A DNA stretch of 64,000 nt from Orientallactaga sibirica (lineage: Eukaryota > Chordata > Mammalia > Rodentia > Dipodidae). Of this stretch, positions 33,963 to 44,826 are shown piece after piece. The stretch lies in NCBI GenBank assembly GCA_036365145.1, contig JAEOAD010002231.1, forward strand, positions 5,873,501 to 5,937,500. Direction: 5' to 3'. A program made the translations under genes and the position numbers. Numbering within the stretch: position 1 is the stretch's first letter; each line of letters begins with the position of its first letter. The notes under the pieces were generated by a model, which made no database searches, was not told the DNA's origin, and was given only the letters and a program-made list of their open reading frames with translations.

Positions 33963-34652
33963 TTTGAAAATAAGATGAATGAATAATGGTGAAAAGCAAG
34001 AAAGGAGATGTATTGAGAAGAGAAAAGAAAATGGGTCTGGTGACCTTGAATTGATCCTTTAGGATACTGATGTGAGGTTCAAGTTCAAGAACAAAAGGTG
34101 TGCTTGATTAAGCACAGTCCTTCTTAAGAAGTGTCTTCACCTTTTGTTGATCCAGCATCACTTCAACTCTGGTTTGTCCTGCAAGAGGGTCAACTAAGTT
34201 GGAAAGTTGTTATTTGCTAATGGTGCAGCTTTACCCTTATAGAGAACTCTTCTAATGGCAGGGGTTGGGGTATCACTCCTGCAAGAAATCCAATGTGATT
34301 CAACAGGAAATGTTTTGAATAATAACTTATCTCTGGCCTTCAGCAAAAGTATAGACAGAGATAACAGCAGAGATGCCAGGTTTTCATCTTACTTGTGTTT
34401 ACCTTGTGAGCCCAAACAAGAAGCCAGTATTTTTAGCAGCCTGTTTCAGAGGTTCCCTTCCATTAGGACCTCAAGAAAAGAAAAAGATTCCTTCAAAACC
34501 AGGAGAATAGAACAATAGAATTCTAAGAAATAGAGGTACTTACCAAAGAAGAGACTGTCTTCTCAAAACAAGATATTCTGTGGATACAGCTTGTTGACAT
34601 GTGTTCTGCTACAGAGGCTCAAAACACAATATGAAAAAGTACTTGAAAAAAA
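33963..34652. other. Unique DNA
   Basis: An 87-codon frame at 34255-34518 has no domain. Nothing else was seen. Confidence 0.4.
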
Positions 34653-34663
34653 TTATGAATGAA

Positions 34664-34899
34664 GGCTGGAGAGCCGGCTTAGCAGTTAAGGGGCTTGCCT
34701 GCAAAGGCAATGGACCCAGGTTCAATTCCCTAGGACCTATCTAAGCCAGATGCACAAGGTGGTGACATGCATCTGGAGTTTGCAGTGACTGGAGCCCTGG
34801 AATGCCCATCCTCTCTCATTTCCTCTCTCTTCCTCTCTCTGCCTCTTTCTCTCTCTGTTGTGCATAAATAAAAGTAAATATATTTTTTTAAAAATAAAT
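34664..34899 (+). mobile_element. SINE type A
   Basis: Head GGCTGGAGAGCCGGCTTAG, CT-rich end and AATAAAAGTAAATA tail. Target duplication TTATGAATGA at 34653-34662 and 34900-34909. Confidence 0.9.
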
Positions 34900-34909
34900 T
34901 TATGAATGA

Positions 34910-35542
34910 GATGTAAACCCTAGCACTTCAATTTTGCCTAAAATGAAGGAAAGATGTCACCAGACCTACTAAAAGTTTCAAAATGAGAGATAAGTGGCAG
35001 AAGGCAGGCTTGAACCCCTCGAACTTGGGAGAAGAACATGAGCGTCCATAGTTATGATGAGTCAAAGTGGGAACCTTGGGAAGTAAGTAGGCTTAGACAG
35101 TGTCTACAGGTTCCCTTCCCAGAAGATAACGCTCTGTGGAATGGAGACCAAGACATAAACATGAGTGTGGTGCATGCCACCCAAGCAGCTGTTTGACAAG
35201 AGCCCAAAGAAGCTAGTAGAGGAGGATCATCATCATGACCACAGAATGGAAAGTCCCAGCTGCAGAGAGCAGTTCTCTCTCAAATCCTACAAAATGACTA
35301 CACAAAAGAAAAGAAGCCATTTTACATCTGCCAAGCAAAGGGTCTCAAGCCACATGAGGCTTTCTCCTGCCCCCAATGCCAGACATCAAGAGCACAAGGA
35401 GGTGATGACTAGAGAAAGAACAAGTAGAAAGAGGGAGAGGACAGATTATTCACTTTCTTTCTCTTCTATCATTCTGTCCTTAGCTAAGAAGAGGGTTACT
35501 ATGGGGCTCTAAAATGGAAAGAAACTCAAATTCTGAGTTGTA
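34910..35542. other. Unique DNA with a 115-codon open frame of unknown status
   Basis: The plus frame 35165-35512 is lysine/serine rich, starts at an ATG and lies outside any repeat I recognise. No domain, signal peptide or membrane segment is visible and codon pattern gives no support. A chance frame or a worn retrocopy are both possible. Confidence 0.3.
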
Positions 35543-35556
35543 AAAACTTTTCTTTT

Positions 35557-35760
35557 GGGCTGGAGAGATGGCTTAGCAGTTAAGGCACTTACCTACAAAG
35601 CCTACGGACCTAGGTTCAACTCCCCAGAACCCACGTTAGCCAGATGCACATGGTGGTGCATGCATCTGGAGTCCATTTACAGTGGCTAGAGGCCCTGGTA
35701 TGCCCATTCTCTCTCTCTCTTACAAATAAATACATACATAAATAAATATAAAATATTTTT
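35557..35760 (+). mobile_element. SINE type A, young
   Basis: Near-consensus body, short (CT)n and AAATAAATA tail. Perfect 14-bp duplication AAAACTTTTCTTTT at 35543-35556 and 35761-35774. Confidence 0.95.
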
Positions 35761-36002
35761 AAAACTTTTCTTTTAAATACTTAAAGCATGGATTATTGCT
35801 TAATACCTAAAGACCAAATAGTGAATAATATTTCACTCTAAAGTCTACTTTCAACACACATACATTCAGGGAAATGGTACAGCTCTACTTATATCACTTT
35901 TTTTAAACTTGATTTTAACATCACGTCTTTGAATTTCATTATTCCTTCTGCTTGTGTTCCCTTCTTTGTTTTGTTTTATTTTATATTTTTTTAAATTTAA
36001 AT

Positions 36003-36174
36003 ATCTTTTTTTTTTTTTTTTTTTTTTTTTTTGGTTTTTTGAAGGTAGGGTCTCACTCTAGCTCAGGCTGACCTGACATTCACTCTGTAGTCTCAGGACA
36101 GCCTTGAACTCACAGTGTCCTACCTCTGCCTCCTGAGTGCTGGAATTAAAGGCGTGTGCCACCACACCCGACTA
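36003..36174 (-). mobile_element. B1-like SINE, minus strand, with poly-T (tail) start
   Basis: About 25 T, then GGGTCTCACTCTAGCTCAGG to GTGTGCCACCACACCCGACT. Close to the window's B1 consensus. Confidence 0.92.
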
Positions 36175-36344
36175 TTATTTTCCCTTCTGTATGTGTAACT
36201 TTTGTGTAGGTTCTTTCCTGTTTATTGTTTGTCTTTTGGTCTTTGAACAGGATTTGAACCATCTGGACATCTGTCTGGCTATTTCCACTAAAGTGAACTT
36301 GGCACAGAAAAGTAAGCTGGCCAGAAAAATTCCCAACAACAAAG

Positions 36345-36531
36345 CCAATTGTTGCCTGCAAAGTCAAAGGAACCAGGTTCAATTCCCCAGGACCCACGTC
36401 AGCCAGATGCACAAGGGGCGCATGCTTCTGGAGTTCGTTTGCAATGGCTGGAGGCCCTGGAGTGCCCATTCTCTCTCTCTTTTTCTCTCTCTCTCCCTCT
36501 GTCAAATAAATAAATAAAACAAAACATTTTT
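36345..36531 (+). mobile_element. SINE type A, 5'-truncated
   Basis: Starts within TTGCCTGCAAAGTCAAAGGA, then complete to an AAATAAATAAATAAAA tail. The head is missing. Confidence 0.88.
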
Positions 36532-36893
36532 TAAAAACAAGAGAAAACAACTAGATTCAGATGAGAAAATTAAGATAATTAAAATAGAAAATTCAACAAA
36601 ATATTATAACAACTTTTTACCACAGAAAAAGCAAAATGTCAAGCAAAATAAATGGAAGTAATCCTTGTTATATATGCTGTTCCTATTGGCAAGAACCATA
36701 CTATTAGAACAGACAAAGATTGATGTGGATTGATGTGCAGTTAAGGAAATAGTAATTGCCTCGCAGTTTGTTTTTTCACAGTGCCTATTAATGACTTAGC
36801 AATGACTTAGGAGGTGAGCATATGAAGAAAATACCTTATATATTACTTTCAAAACATCAGCAATATCCATAGGTATTTATAGTGAAGTAGAAA

Positions 36894-37165
36894 TAGGGCT
36901 GGGGGGTGGTTTTTTGGGTAAGAGTGCTTACTGTGCAACCATGAGGGCCTGATGAGACCTGAGCCTGATCCTGCAGCAACTGTATACACAGGCTTGTCTT
37001 CCTTTCCTGTAGGAAGCAGAGACTGGAGAATTGCTGGACAGGGTGACATCCAGCATTCTCCTCTGGCATCAATATATGGGGATACACACATCTGCACACA
37101 CATGCATATACCACACCACCATACAACACATGCAGAACATCACGCATGCACTTACCAAATAAAGA
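36894..37165 (+). mobile_element. Old B2/B3-like SINE
   Basis: GGGCTGGGGGGTGGTTTTTT head, ACCATGAGGGCCTGATGAGA and a CA-rich 3' end with ACACATGCATATACC. Longer and more diverged than the type A/B copies. Confidence 0.6.
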
Positions 37166-37212
37166 AAATATAAATAGCAAAAGAAAGTATACAAAGATTG
37201 TGGAATATTCTT

Positions 37213-37275
37213 GATCCTCCTGCCTCCGCCTCTTCAGCAAATTCCTTACCGGCATGTGCCACCACACTGGCAATT
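37213..37275 (-). repeat. B1-like fragment, minus strand
   Basis: GATCCTCCTGCCTCCGCCTC followed by GGCATGTGCCACCACACTGG is the 5' third of a B1, with a small insertion. Confidence 0.7.
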
Positions 37276-37279
37276 GTGG

Positions 37280-39465
37280 AATATTCTTAATATGTGAGGA
37301 AGGTTCATGCTGTTTTTATTGGTTGAAGTGGAAAGTGATACAACTCACTTGTTCATTTCTCCTTATATATCATATATTTATTCTTATCTGTCTAAAGTAT
37401 ATGTGAGTAGCTTCCCTTCCTTATAAATTAGTATGTCATTAGAAGAATATGAAATGATAAGAAAATGTCAACTTGGCTCTTAAATTCAACAGTGATTACC
37501 ACCAAATATTATGGAAGACATGAAAAGTAGAGTACTGAAAATGGCAGATGTAGTAATAGTTTATAGCATGCATTGCAGCCTCCTCATGGAGCTTACATTG
37601 GCCCTGAAGGAGCCCTGGATGCCTTTTTTTTTATCTTCCTACCACTTTCCCAATACTCATCTCTGTCTAGCCATGTATACCTTCCTGCATATTTCTATCT
37701 GAGTCTTCTACTCTGTTGAAACTTTTTTGTCCCACTAGAAAACCAAATATCCACATGCTTTACTCATATCTATGTATACTCAGAAGGTGCCTCAGAAAGA
37801 AGGTCCCTCCTTTCTCTGAAATAGCACCCCATCACTCCCTATCCTATTTTATTTTCTTATAATATGGTTGTGCTTTTTATCAAATTCTATAGTTATTTAT
37901 TTCTTGCCTCACTTCCTAAAATATGTACAATGAGAGTTCAGATCTAATCTCTCTAATGTAAAATTAACTCATACATGTTATGTAGTTGGAACTCAATAAG
38001 TATCTGTTGAAGAAGTAAATGACTACTCAATATAGTTTGTTTGGGCAACTCAAATGTTATTTGTCTTTATAAACAACTTAAGCAAACAGCTTATGACAGT
38101 TTCTACCAATAAAAACAGAAATTCATGATGAAAAAAATCTGCATAGAGTATTTCATATAATGTCTGGCAAATAACAGTTATTAAATTCATCTTAATTATC
38201 CTTTTAATTATTAACATATATAATACTTGAAAACTGGTTAGTATTCTGTATTTTTAATTTTGAGTAATAGCAAAGAAAAATATTTTTCAATTGTCATTTC
38301 CTTTTCTTTATGATATTTTTATTTGTTTCTATAGTTCCAGTCAAAAGGAGGATAAAGAACTTTTATACTAATGATTTCTACAATTTCTTCTTATACCACC
38401 AAATTAAAAACACAACATGCCAACCAGCCTTATGAGGTTCTGGTTATTGTTCTCACATTATGGCCTTGCAATTTCTCCCTTATATCTAATGGAGCTGTAA
38501 AAATGTTTGCAGCAACCAAAACTTTTATTAAAATCAAAGTCACATTTTTTTCTGAGATAGTTGCCTAAAGGAAGAAAATATATCTAGAATTGACAACATA
38601 ATTATGGTCTTCAGTATAAAGATGTTCTGTTAAATAATTTTCACTCAGAATGACCTTGAGTTTGAATCACAACACCATTACAGTGCCTGCTTTGTCATCA
38701 TGTTTCTCAAAAAAACATCAAATTTAATGTATCTTAGCTGAGAGATTATACCATTCTGCAATATATACAGAGATTGTATCATGAAAGAGTCAGGTGAAAA
38801 AGAGTAAAATCTAATATTTGGGAAAATTTTTTGGTATGAAATGTATTTTCTATGCAAGACAAAGGCAATTTGGGAAATAATGGCAGGAATCCAATTTAAA
38901 TCCCATCACAATTACAAGTGAAAATACTTCTGGATCTCCTCAGTTTATAAGCTATTGGTTCAGAAATAATTATATCTGTTTGCTACCTGCAAATCATTTC
39001 TCCATGCTGATCTTTGGTCATCTCCTGCAAGTGTTTGTGATCTTTTCTATTCTCTGAAGAAAAGTAGGGGCTACAAAGCCTGTGAGTTTTGTCCGCTTTT
39101 GGCCATCTATTCACAACCCTCAGATTCCTCCCTCAAATGTGCAAGCATAATGGAATCCCTCAGTATCACTCCAAGAATATCAGCTTATATTTCATGTCAT
39201 CATTTATATCACAGAATAGTGACTGGGCCTTCCATGAGTCTGACAAATTACATGTTAATATGGCAAGGTTGAGCAAGTGTCTCAACACTCAATATTAGCC
39301 AAGTTGAGCAGGTTTTCTAAAGCATATTTTTCTCACGTAAAATTGATCCCCATTCTACAACCATATAATGATATTTACTTTATAAAGCTTTGAAATTTTA
39401 ATGATTAAAAAACAGTTGCTAATACATGTTAGATGACTGATTCAAATAAATTTAAAAATATTTTT
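37280..39465. other. Repeat-poor island, no gene seen
   Basis: 2.2 kb without a recognised repeat. Frames of 63-69 codons have no domain. Confidence 0.5.
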
Positions 39466-39467
39466 CA

Positions 39468-39663
39468 TGGGATGGAGAGATGTCTTAGCATCTGTGAAGC
39501 CTAAGAACTCAGGTTCATTTCCCCAGCACCTACGTTAGCCAGGTACCCATAGTGCTAACATGTGTCTGGAGTTTATTTACAGTGGCTGGAGACTCTGGTG
39601 CACCCATTCTTTCTCTTTATCTGTCTCTTTCTCTCTCTCTCAAATAAATAAATAAAAATAAAA
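39468..39663 (+). mobile_element. SINE type A with internal 5' deletion
   Basis: GGGATGGAGAGATGTCTTAG joins directly to TGTGAAGCCTAAG, so about 15 bp are missing. CT tract and AAATAAATAAATAAAAA tail are intact. Confidence 0.88.
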
Positions 39664-40395
39664 CAATGTTCACAAACCCTGGGCCACAGCAATCACTCAG
39701 GACATGGTGAGAAGAGTTATAATAATGATAGTGATGCTAGTGTTTATTAACTTACTTCACACTGGATGTCTAAATCATTCCAAGTATAAGAATAGCAATG
39801 ATGATCTAAACAGTCATGTTTCCACATTGTAAATACAGTTGGCTTTCTTGTGCAGTTAAAAGCAATAGCATTTTAGTATTGGTTCTTAAATATAGTAAAT
39901 CCCAGGAAACAATAACAACATAAGTGCTATCTAACAAGAATTCTATCATATGATTAAATTTGGAATTCAAGTTTTTAAATGCTGCTTCATTCAATTGTGC
40001 CCTTGAAATTGATTTAAAATAAAAATACAACAATAACAAAGTCAAAATTTAGTATATATGTTAAAAGAACAGTTCAAATGTTATATATTTTATCTTATCT
40101 TGTAATAAAATGTCATAATATAAAATATGAATATAAATATTGAAGCAAATTTAAGAAAATATATGCAATGATGTAATAAAAAACTATAAAACTTTAATAA
40201 AAGGCATTTTAAGTCTTAAAAAACAAAGAAACATAATAAACTTATTACTGGGAAAACAGAAGTTAAGAAATATTTTCTGTATGTAAACTGATGAATAAAA
40301 TTGTGTTTCTAGATTGTGATTGTCATTTTGGACTGAGAAATGCCCAGATTAGTAGGGTGCACCTGTAGATATATCTGTGAACATGCTTCCAGACA
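39664..40395. other. Unique AT-rich DNA
   Basis: Nothing recognisable. Confidence 0.45.
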
Positions 40396-40399
40396 GTGG

Positions 40400-40765
40400 G
40401 GACCAAAAGGCTCTGAACTAGTAAATGGATGCATCACTCGATAGGTTAATAACATGAAGCACTATTGATAGCTAGGTGGGCCTCATCGGTGTAAGTAAGC
40501 CAGTAGAGGAAAGTCCTTAGAGTTTCTGTCTTACCCTGGATCTTTCACGTGTGTCCTTTTCTGTTTCTTGTTTGCTGCTACAACAGGAAGAATCTCCTCT
40601 GGCACCTGCTTTGGCCATCAAGGTGCTATGCCTAAACACAGGAGCCAAGTAATCATTGACAGAGACTTCTGAAACTGTGAGCCAAAATAAATCTTTAATC
40701 CTCATAACTTGTCTATGTCAAGCATTCTGTCACAGTGAAGCAAAGGCAGATTAATATAAGGATCA
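40400..40765 (+). mobile_element. Old hAT-like DNA element (URR1-like)
   Basis: GAAACTGTGAGCCAAAATAA then ATCTTTAATCC and GTCACAGTGAAGCAAAGGC follow the 3' half of a rodent hAT-like repeat. The 5' half is diverged. Confidence 0.45.
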
Positions 40766-41906
40766 CAACAATTTCAATCAAAGTATCTATTTGATAGATC
40801 TTGATATATAGATTTTAAAATTTATATGGAAAAGCAAGTTGACAAAAATAGTAGTAACTTTTCTCCCTAGATGTTATGATTTGTAAAATGGATTATAGTA
40901 AGTAAAATAGCTTAATGCTGATGCAAGAAAAGAAAACATAAACTGCATACATCTTAACCCAGCACTAGAGATGATTAAGCAAAAATATCATAAGTATAAG
41001 ACCAACTTGTTCTATATAGAAAGTGCCAGGTCAGCTTGAGCTAAGATATGCTAAAAGTCTTATTTAAATAGACTTGACACTGAAAATAAACAACATAACT
41101 TTAAATCCCAAAGCAAAACCTGGAGAAAGTTCAAACTAAGTCCTGAGTAAATGATGGTGATTAAAGCATGAATAAACAAAATAGGTAATAGACTATAAGT
41201 ACAAAAAAATAAATGAAACCACAAACCAATTTCTGAAAAGGTCAACTGAAATGACTGGATGTAAATAAGAGAGGACACATAAAATTAGAAATGGAAAGTG
41301 AGGCATTGCAACTGATGCCATAGAAGTTAAAGAGCCATGAGACAAATTATTAATGTTTGTACACCAACACATTGAATAATCTAGAAGAAATGTGCATATG
41401 TTAGAAACTTACACCTACCAAAACCATATCATAAAGAAACTAAAAATCTGAATAGACCTACAATGTGTAAGAAGATTGAATCAAAACCTCATTAAAAAGT
41501 TCTAGATGGCTTCACTGGTGACTCTTACCAAGCATTTAATGAATTCACTAATACTACTCATCAAATACTTCTAAAAATAATAAGGAAACAATAGTTTCAA
41601 ATTCATGTTGTAAGGCCAGCATTACTTCAGTATTAATGCCAGTCAAGGACACTATAGGAAAAGAAAACACAGGTCACTAGCCCAAGTGAAAATAGAGGCA
41701 AAACTCAGCAAAATAGTAGCAAGCTGAATTCTGGAACACATTCAAAAGGTCTAATGATCCCATGGAATGCAAGGGAATACTATGGCTCTGGCATGAAGAA
41801 TGAAAAAAAAAAAATTACAAGATCATCTCACTAGATGTAAAACGACTCCAAAAATTCAGCACTGTTTTGTAATCAAAAAAAAAAAAAAATTCTCACAAAA
41901 ACTAGT

Positions 41907-42616
41907 TGTTGGGTCTTGCTAGTAACAGGCTGGACCTGTGAGGAGGCTGGCTTGAACTATTGGACATGGCCAGGGACCCTGGGCTGTGGGGTCACAGCTG
42001 GCCCTCTGTCAGGAGTCCCTGGAGATGGTAACAGCCTTCCCTATGTTGTAGGGTGTAGTGAGCTGTCATCACCCAGAGTGGGCAGAACTGGCAAGGCACT
42101 CCCCCCAGACCCCAACAGGCTCTGACCATTCCATAAGTCAGACTTTGCCCCCCACAGTTCCTGACCTGTGGCTAGCTGCCCAAGAGACCCTCATGTGGCT
42201 AAAATCACATAGCCTTCCCAACCCCCACAGTTTTGAAGTGACAGCCTCCTGTTAATCTCCTCTTCTGCCCTTCCCCCTACCTTCCCTTATCCTTCCCCCA
42301 TAGCTTTGAAGTTACTAGTCCTTCAGCAATCTAGATAACAGCCCATAAACTGTGCATCCGATTGCCATATAGTCTGTTCGTACCATCTCAACCTTCCCCA
42401 AGTGTTTATAAACCCACCCACCACCTTTGAATAAACGAGTGCTGTCCATCAGATGGTCTCCCAGGTGCTCATTGCCCCGTCGCGTGTCCACCATCGCACT
42501 CACCCACCCAGCCAGAAAGGACCCTTCCAACTCCTCTCTCCCTTGCCAGGGACATCAGTGGCCAATGACCCCTGGGGAACGGGAATGGAACGAGACCCAC
42601 AGCACGAGACACCACA
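41907..42616 (+). repeat. 5' LTR of the provirus
   Basis: 710 bp, TGTTGGGTCTT...ACCACA. A TATAAA box is at 42407-42412 and an AATAAA poly-A signal at 42430-42435, only about 18 bp apart. This implies that the poly-A signal lies in U3 just upstream of the start site and that R is short, as in some betaretroviruses. Confidence 0.92.
42407..42435 (+). promoter_or_regulatory. LTR TATA box and poly-A signal
   Basis: TATAAA (42407) and AATAAA (42430) are conserved in the 3' LTR at 46839 and 46861. The start site is not determinable from sequence alone. Confidence 0.6.
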
Positions 42617-42618
42617 GC

Positions 42619-42636
42619 TGGCGCCTGAACAGGGAC
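42619..42636 (+). other. Primer binding site, tRNA-Lys type
   Basis: TGGCGCCTGAACAGGGAC lies 2 bp after the 5' LTR. It differs at one base from the complement of the tRNA-Lys3 3' end as I remember it. tRNA-Lys priming is usual for betaretrovirus-like elements. Confidence 0.9.
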
Positions 42637-42656
42637 TTTCTGGATGTGTGGTTAAT

Positions 42657-42664
42657 AGGTGAGT
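42657..42664 (+). promoter_or_regulatory. Candidate major splice donor
   Basis: AGGTGAGT is a perfect donor consensus 20 bp downstream of the primer site, where a retroviral subgenomic env mRNA would begin its intron. Use is inferred, not shown. Confidence 0.5.
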
Positions 42665-43155
42665 GACCCCTTGAGGACATCCTCCCCCTGGGGCTAATGG
42701 CCCCCAGTGGCCGCCTCCCCACTGAGGGCTGGCAAGGTTCAGTATGAAGGAAGGCAGGCTTCCCCTTTCTCCATCAGAGAAAGGCGGATCTCTCTCTCAG
42801 AAACTATCCTCTTTTTTCATTCTTTATTTTCGGTTCGCGCCATCGCGTGTATTTGAAACAAAGCGACAAGGCAATTGAGGTCTTTTGGCCGGGGCTACAC
42901 TCCTGCATTGACTGAAGGCCCCGAGCTCACTGTTCGAATCCCGATAGCCCATTTGGGCGTTGGCAACAACCATCTATCAATTTCTCTTCACTATCGACAA
43001 ACCGGTAACGCATTGACCAGTAAAGGCCTCTAGGGTGGTCGCTGGACTCTGAAACTTGCAGACAGGCTTATATCAAGCCCTTTGGGGAATCCCCTGTGCT
43101 ATTTGTAGCCAGGAATGTTGCCCTCTGGTCTTGGTGTTTCTGAACTTTCTCTATC

Positions 43156-43420
43156 ATGGGGAACACTAGCTCCCATCAAAAGGAATCCCAAATCAGTGGA
43201 TGAAGGACATTTCTTAAAGTTAGGGGCATAAAACTCTCTCAAAAAGAGGCCAATTTATTCTGGGAAAAAGTCCTCCAGATCTCAGTCACCATGGCAGCTG
43301 GCCCATGCCCCAAAGCCGCAGCAGGCTGACAGGGGCAAAGACTGCTGGACTGTGCTCCACTCTGGAGCCAGAGTTGCTCAAATGCCACAGGCAGCAGAGG
43401 TGACAATAGCAACACCTGAG
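43156..43420 (+). pseudogene. gag N-terminal remnant (matrix region)
   Basis: An ATG at 43156 opens MGNTSSHQKESQISG and stops at TGA 43201. The same frame goes on with TFLKVRGIKLSQKEANLFW, which resembles the matrix start of class II Gag. It stops again near 43327 and then loses similarity. Only the first part of gag can be recognised; capsid and nucleocapsid are absent. In the living family Gag builds the virus core; here the gene is dead. Confidence 0.7.
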
Positions 43421-43636
43421 GGGAAAAGCCCCCCCCCCATGCCCTACCTCTCTCCCTGCTCACAGCTGGGTTCAGAGCCCAGTCTCCAGGGGTCTGGCTG
43501 ACCCCACGTGGGCTCAGGCACAGGCAGCCTGATACCCTCCAGCCACATCTGCTCAACAGGGTAAACAAGGGAGATTACAGATTTAAAAAAAAAAAAAAAA
43601 AGGTTAAAATGACAAGATCAGAGAGCTTCCTTGTAG

Positions 43637-43707
43637 CTGAGGGAAAAAGTCCAAAACCCTCCCTGAAAAAAAAACAGCCTGAGGGAAAAAGTCCAAAACC
43701 CTCCCTG
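43637..43707. repeat. 29-bp direct repeat in the provirus
   Basis: CTGAGGGAAAAAGTCCAAAA... occurs at 43637-43665 and 43679-43707, identical by eye, with a 13-bp A-rich spacer. It gives a short repetitive frame on the plus strand (63 codons) that is unlikely to be coding. Confidence 0.85.
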
Positions 43708-43799
43708 GGAAAAACAAAAAAAGAGAGAGGCTCTTTCTTAGCTTCCCTGGCTTGCAGAGCCTGGGGACTACAAACACATAAAATCTTGAAATCTGGGTA

Positions 43800-44570
43800 A
43801 ATGCCAAATTGCTATGAGTAGATGTGGACTTCTTATAAGTATTTACAACTGTTTTAAGTTCACTTTGCCTCTCTATGCTTCTCTGGGACTACTAACAAAA
43901 AACAGTCTCAAGAATTATATTTAAATTTAAATATGTGCTCAAAACTAAATTAAAAAATTTCTAATAATGTTCAAATCTACTTTCATATTTTAAAAATGTG
44001 TTTCAAAAGTCAAGTCTGATCTACTCTTTTATAAAGTTATTTCAAAAGGCCTTTTATTAAAAGCCTTATGGTAAAGACAATAAAAGTTTTTGCTGGTAGT
44101 AATGAGATAAACTGACTAAAAAAGTTAAACTGGAGAAAAAAACTTTAAATGTTGGTAACTATTTGATGAAAAAGATTGCTACAGAATGGTTACATAGTTT
44201 ATAAGATATACAAAAGTATGTAAATGAAGATATTGAGTAAACTTAAACAGAAAGTTAAAGACAAAGCACTTAACTGGATTACAGATCTTTTGAGATACAA
44301 TAAAATGATTCTTAACCTAGGGCTTACATCAGACTAACAAAAAGCATGGCCCCAGCTGGTAGCAGGTTACTATGGTATTCAGTTTGTAAACTTAAAACTT
44401 TGACTTGTTGATGTTAATCTGGTCATGATAATGGTTACAAAAGACTAAATTTAGAGTACCCAACAAAGTTAATTAAGTTCCTCTGTTTGTCAACATTTTA
44501 ACTATATCTTAAGGTTAAAATTGGCTCATTAGTATTTAATTTTTTCACATGGTTAATATAGGTAATATAC
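43800..44570. other. AT-rich proviral segment of unknown origin
   Basis: About 770 bp with much lower GC than the flanking proviral DNA. I see no reverse transcriptase, protease or integrase motif on either strand and no SINE or L1 phrase. It lies where gag, pro and pol should continue. Confidence 0.5.
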
Positions 44571-44826
44571 AAAAAACTCCTAACATCCCCTATCTCCCTC
44601 CATCGGCACACCAGTAGCTGCCCTCTCTATTCTGGTGCAATGACAAAATCCTTTAGATGAAATATGGTAGGGGCCTAACCCCCTCCTCACAAGGGGGAGA
44701 GGATCTGCTTCTATTTTCATAGGATCAGCCCAGGCCTGCCTGGGCCCCAGCTGAAAATATCCAAACCCAAGGAGATGGCTCATCTCACACTGAAACGGAA
44801 GTGTTCCAGGCCCCCAGGAGGAAACC

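Noticed and set aside
36137..36550. Overlapping 126-codon (+) and 134-codon (-) frames
   Set aside because: They run from the end of a B1 into a truncated type A SINE with a CT tract; the ends are repeat sequence.
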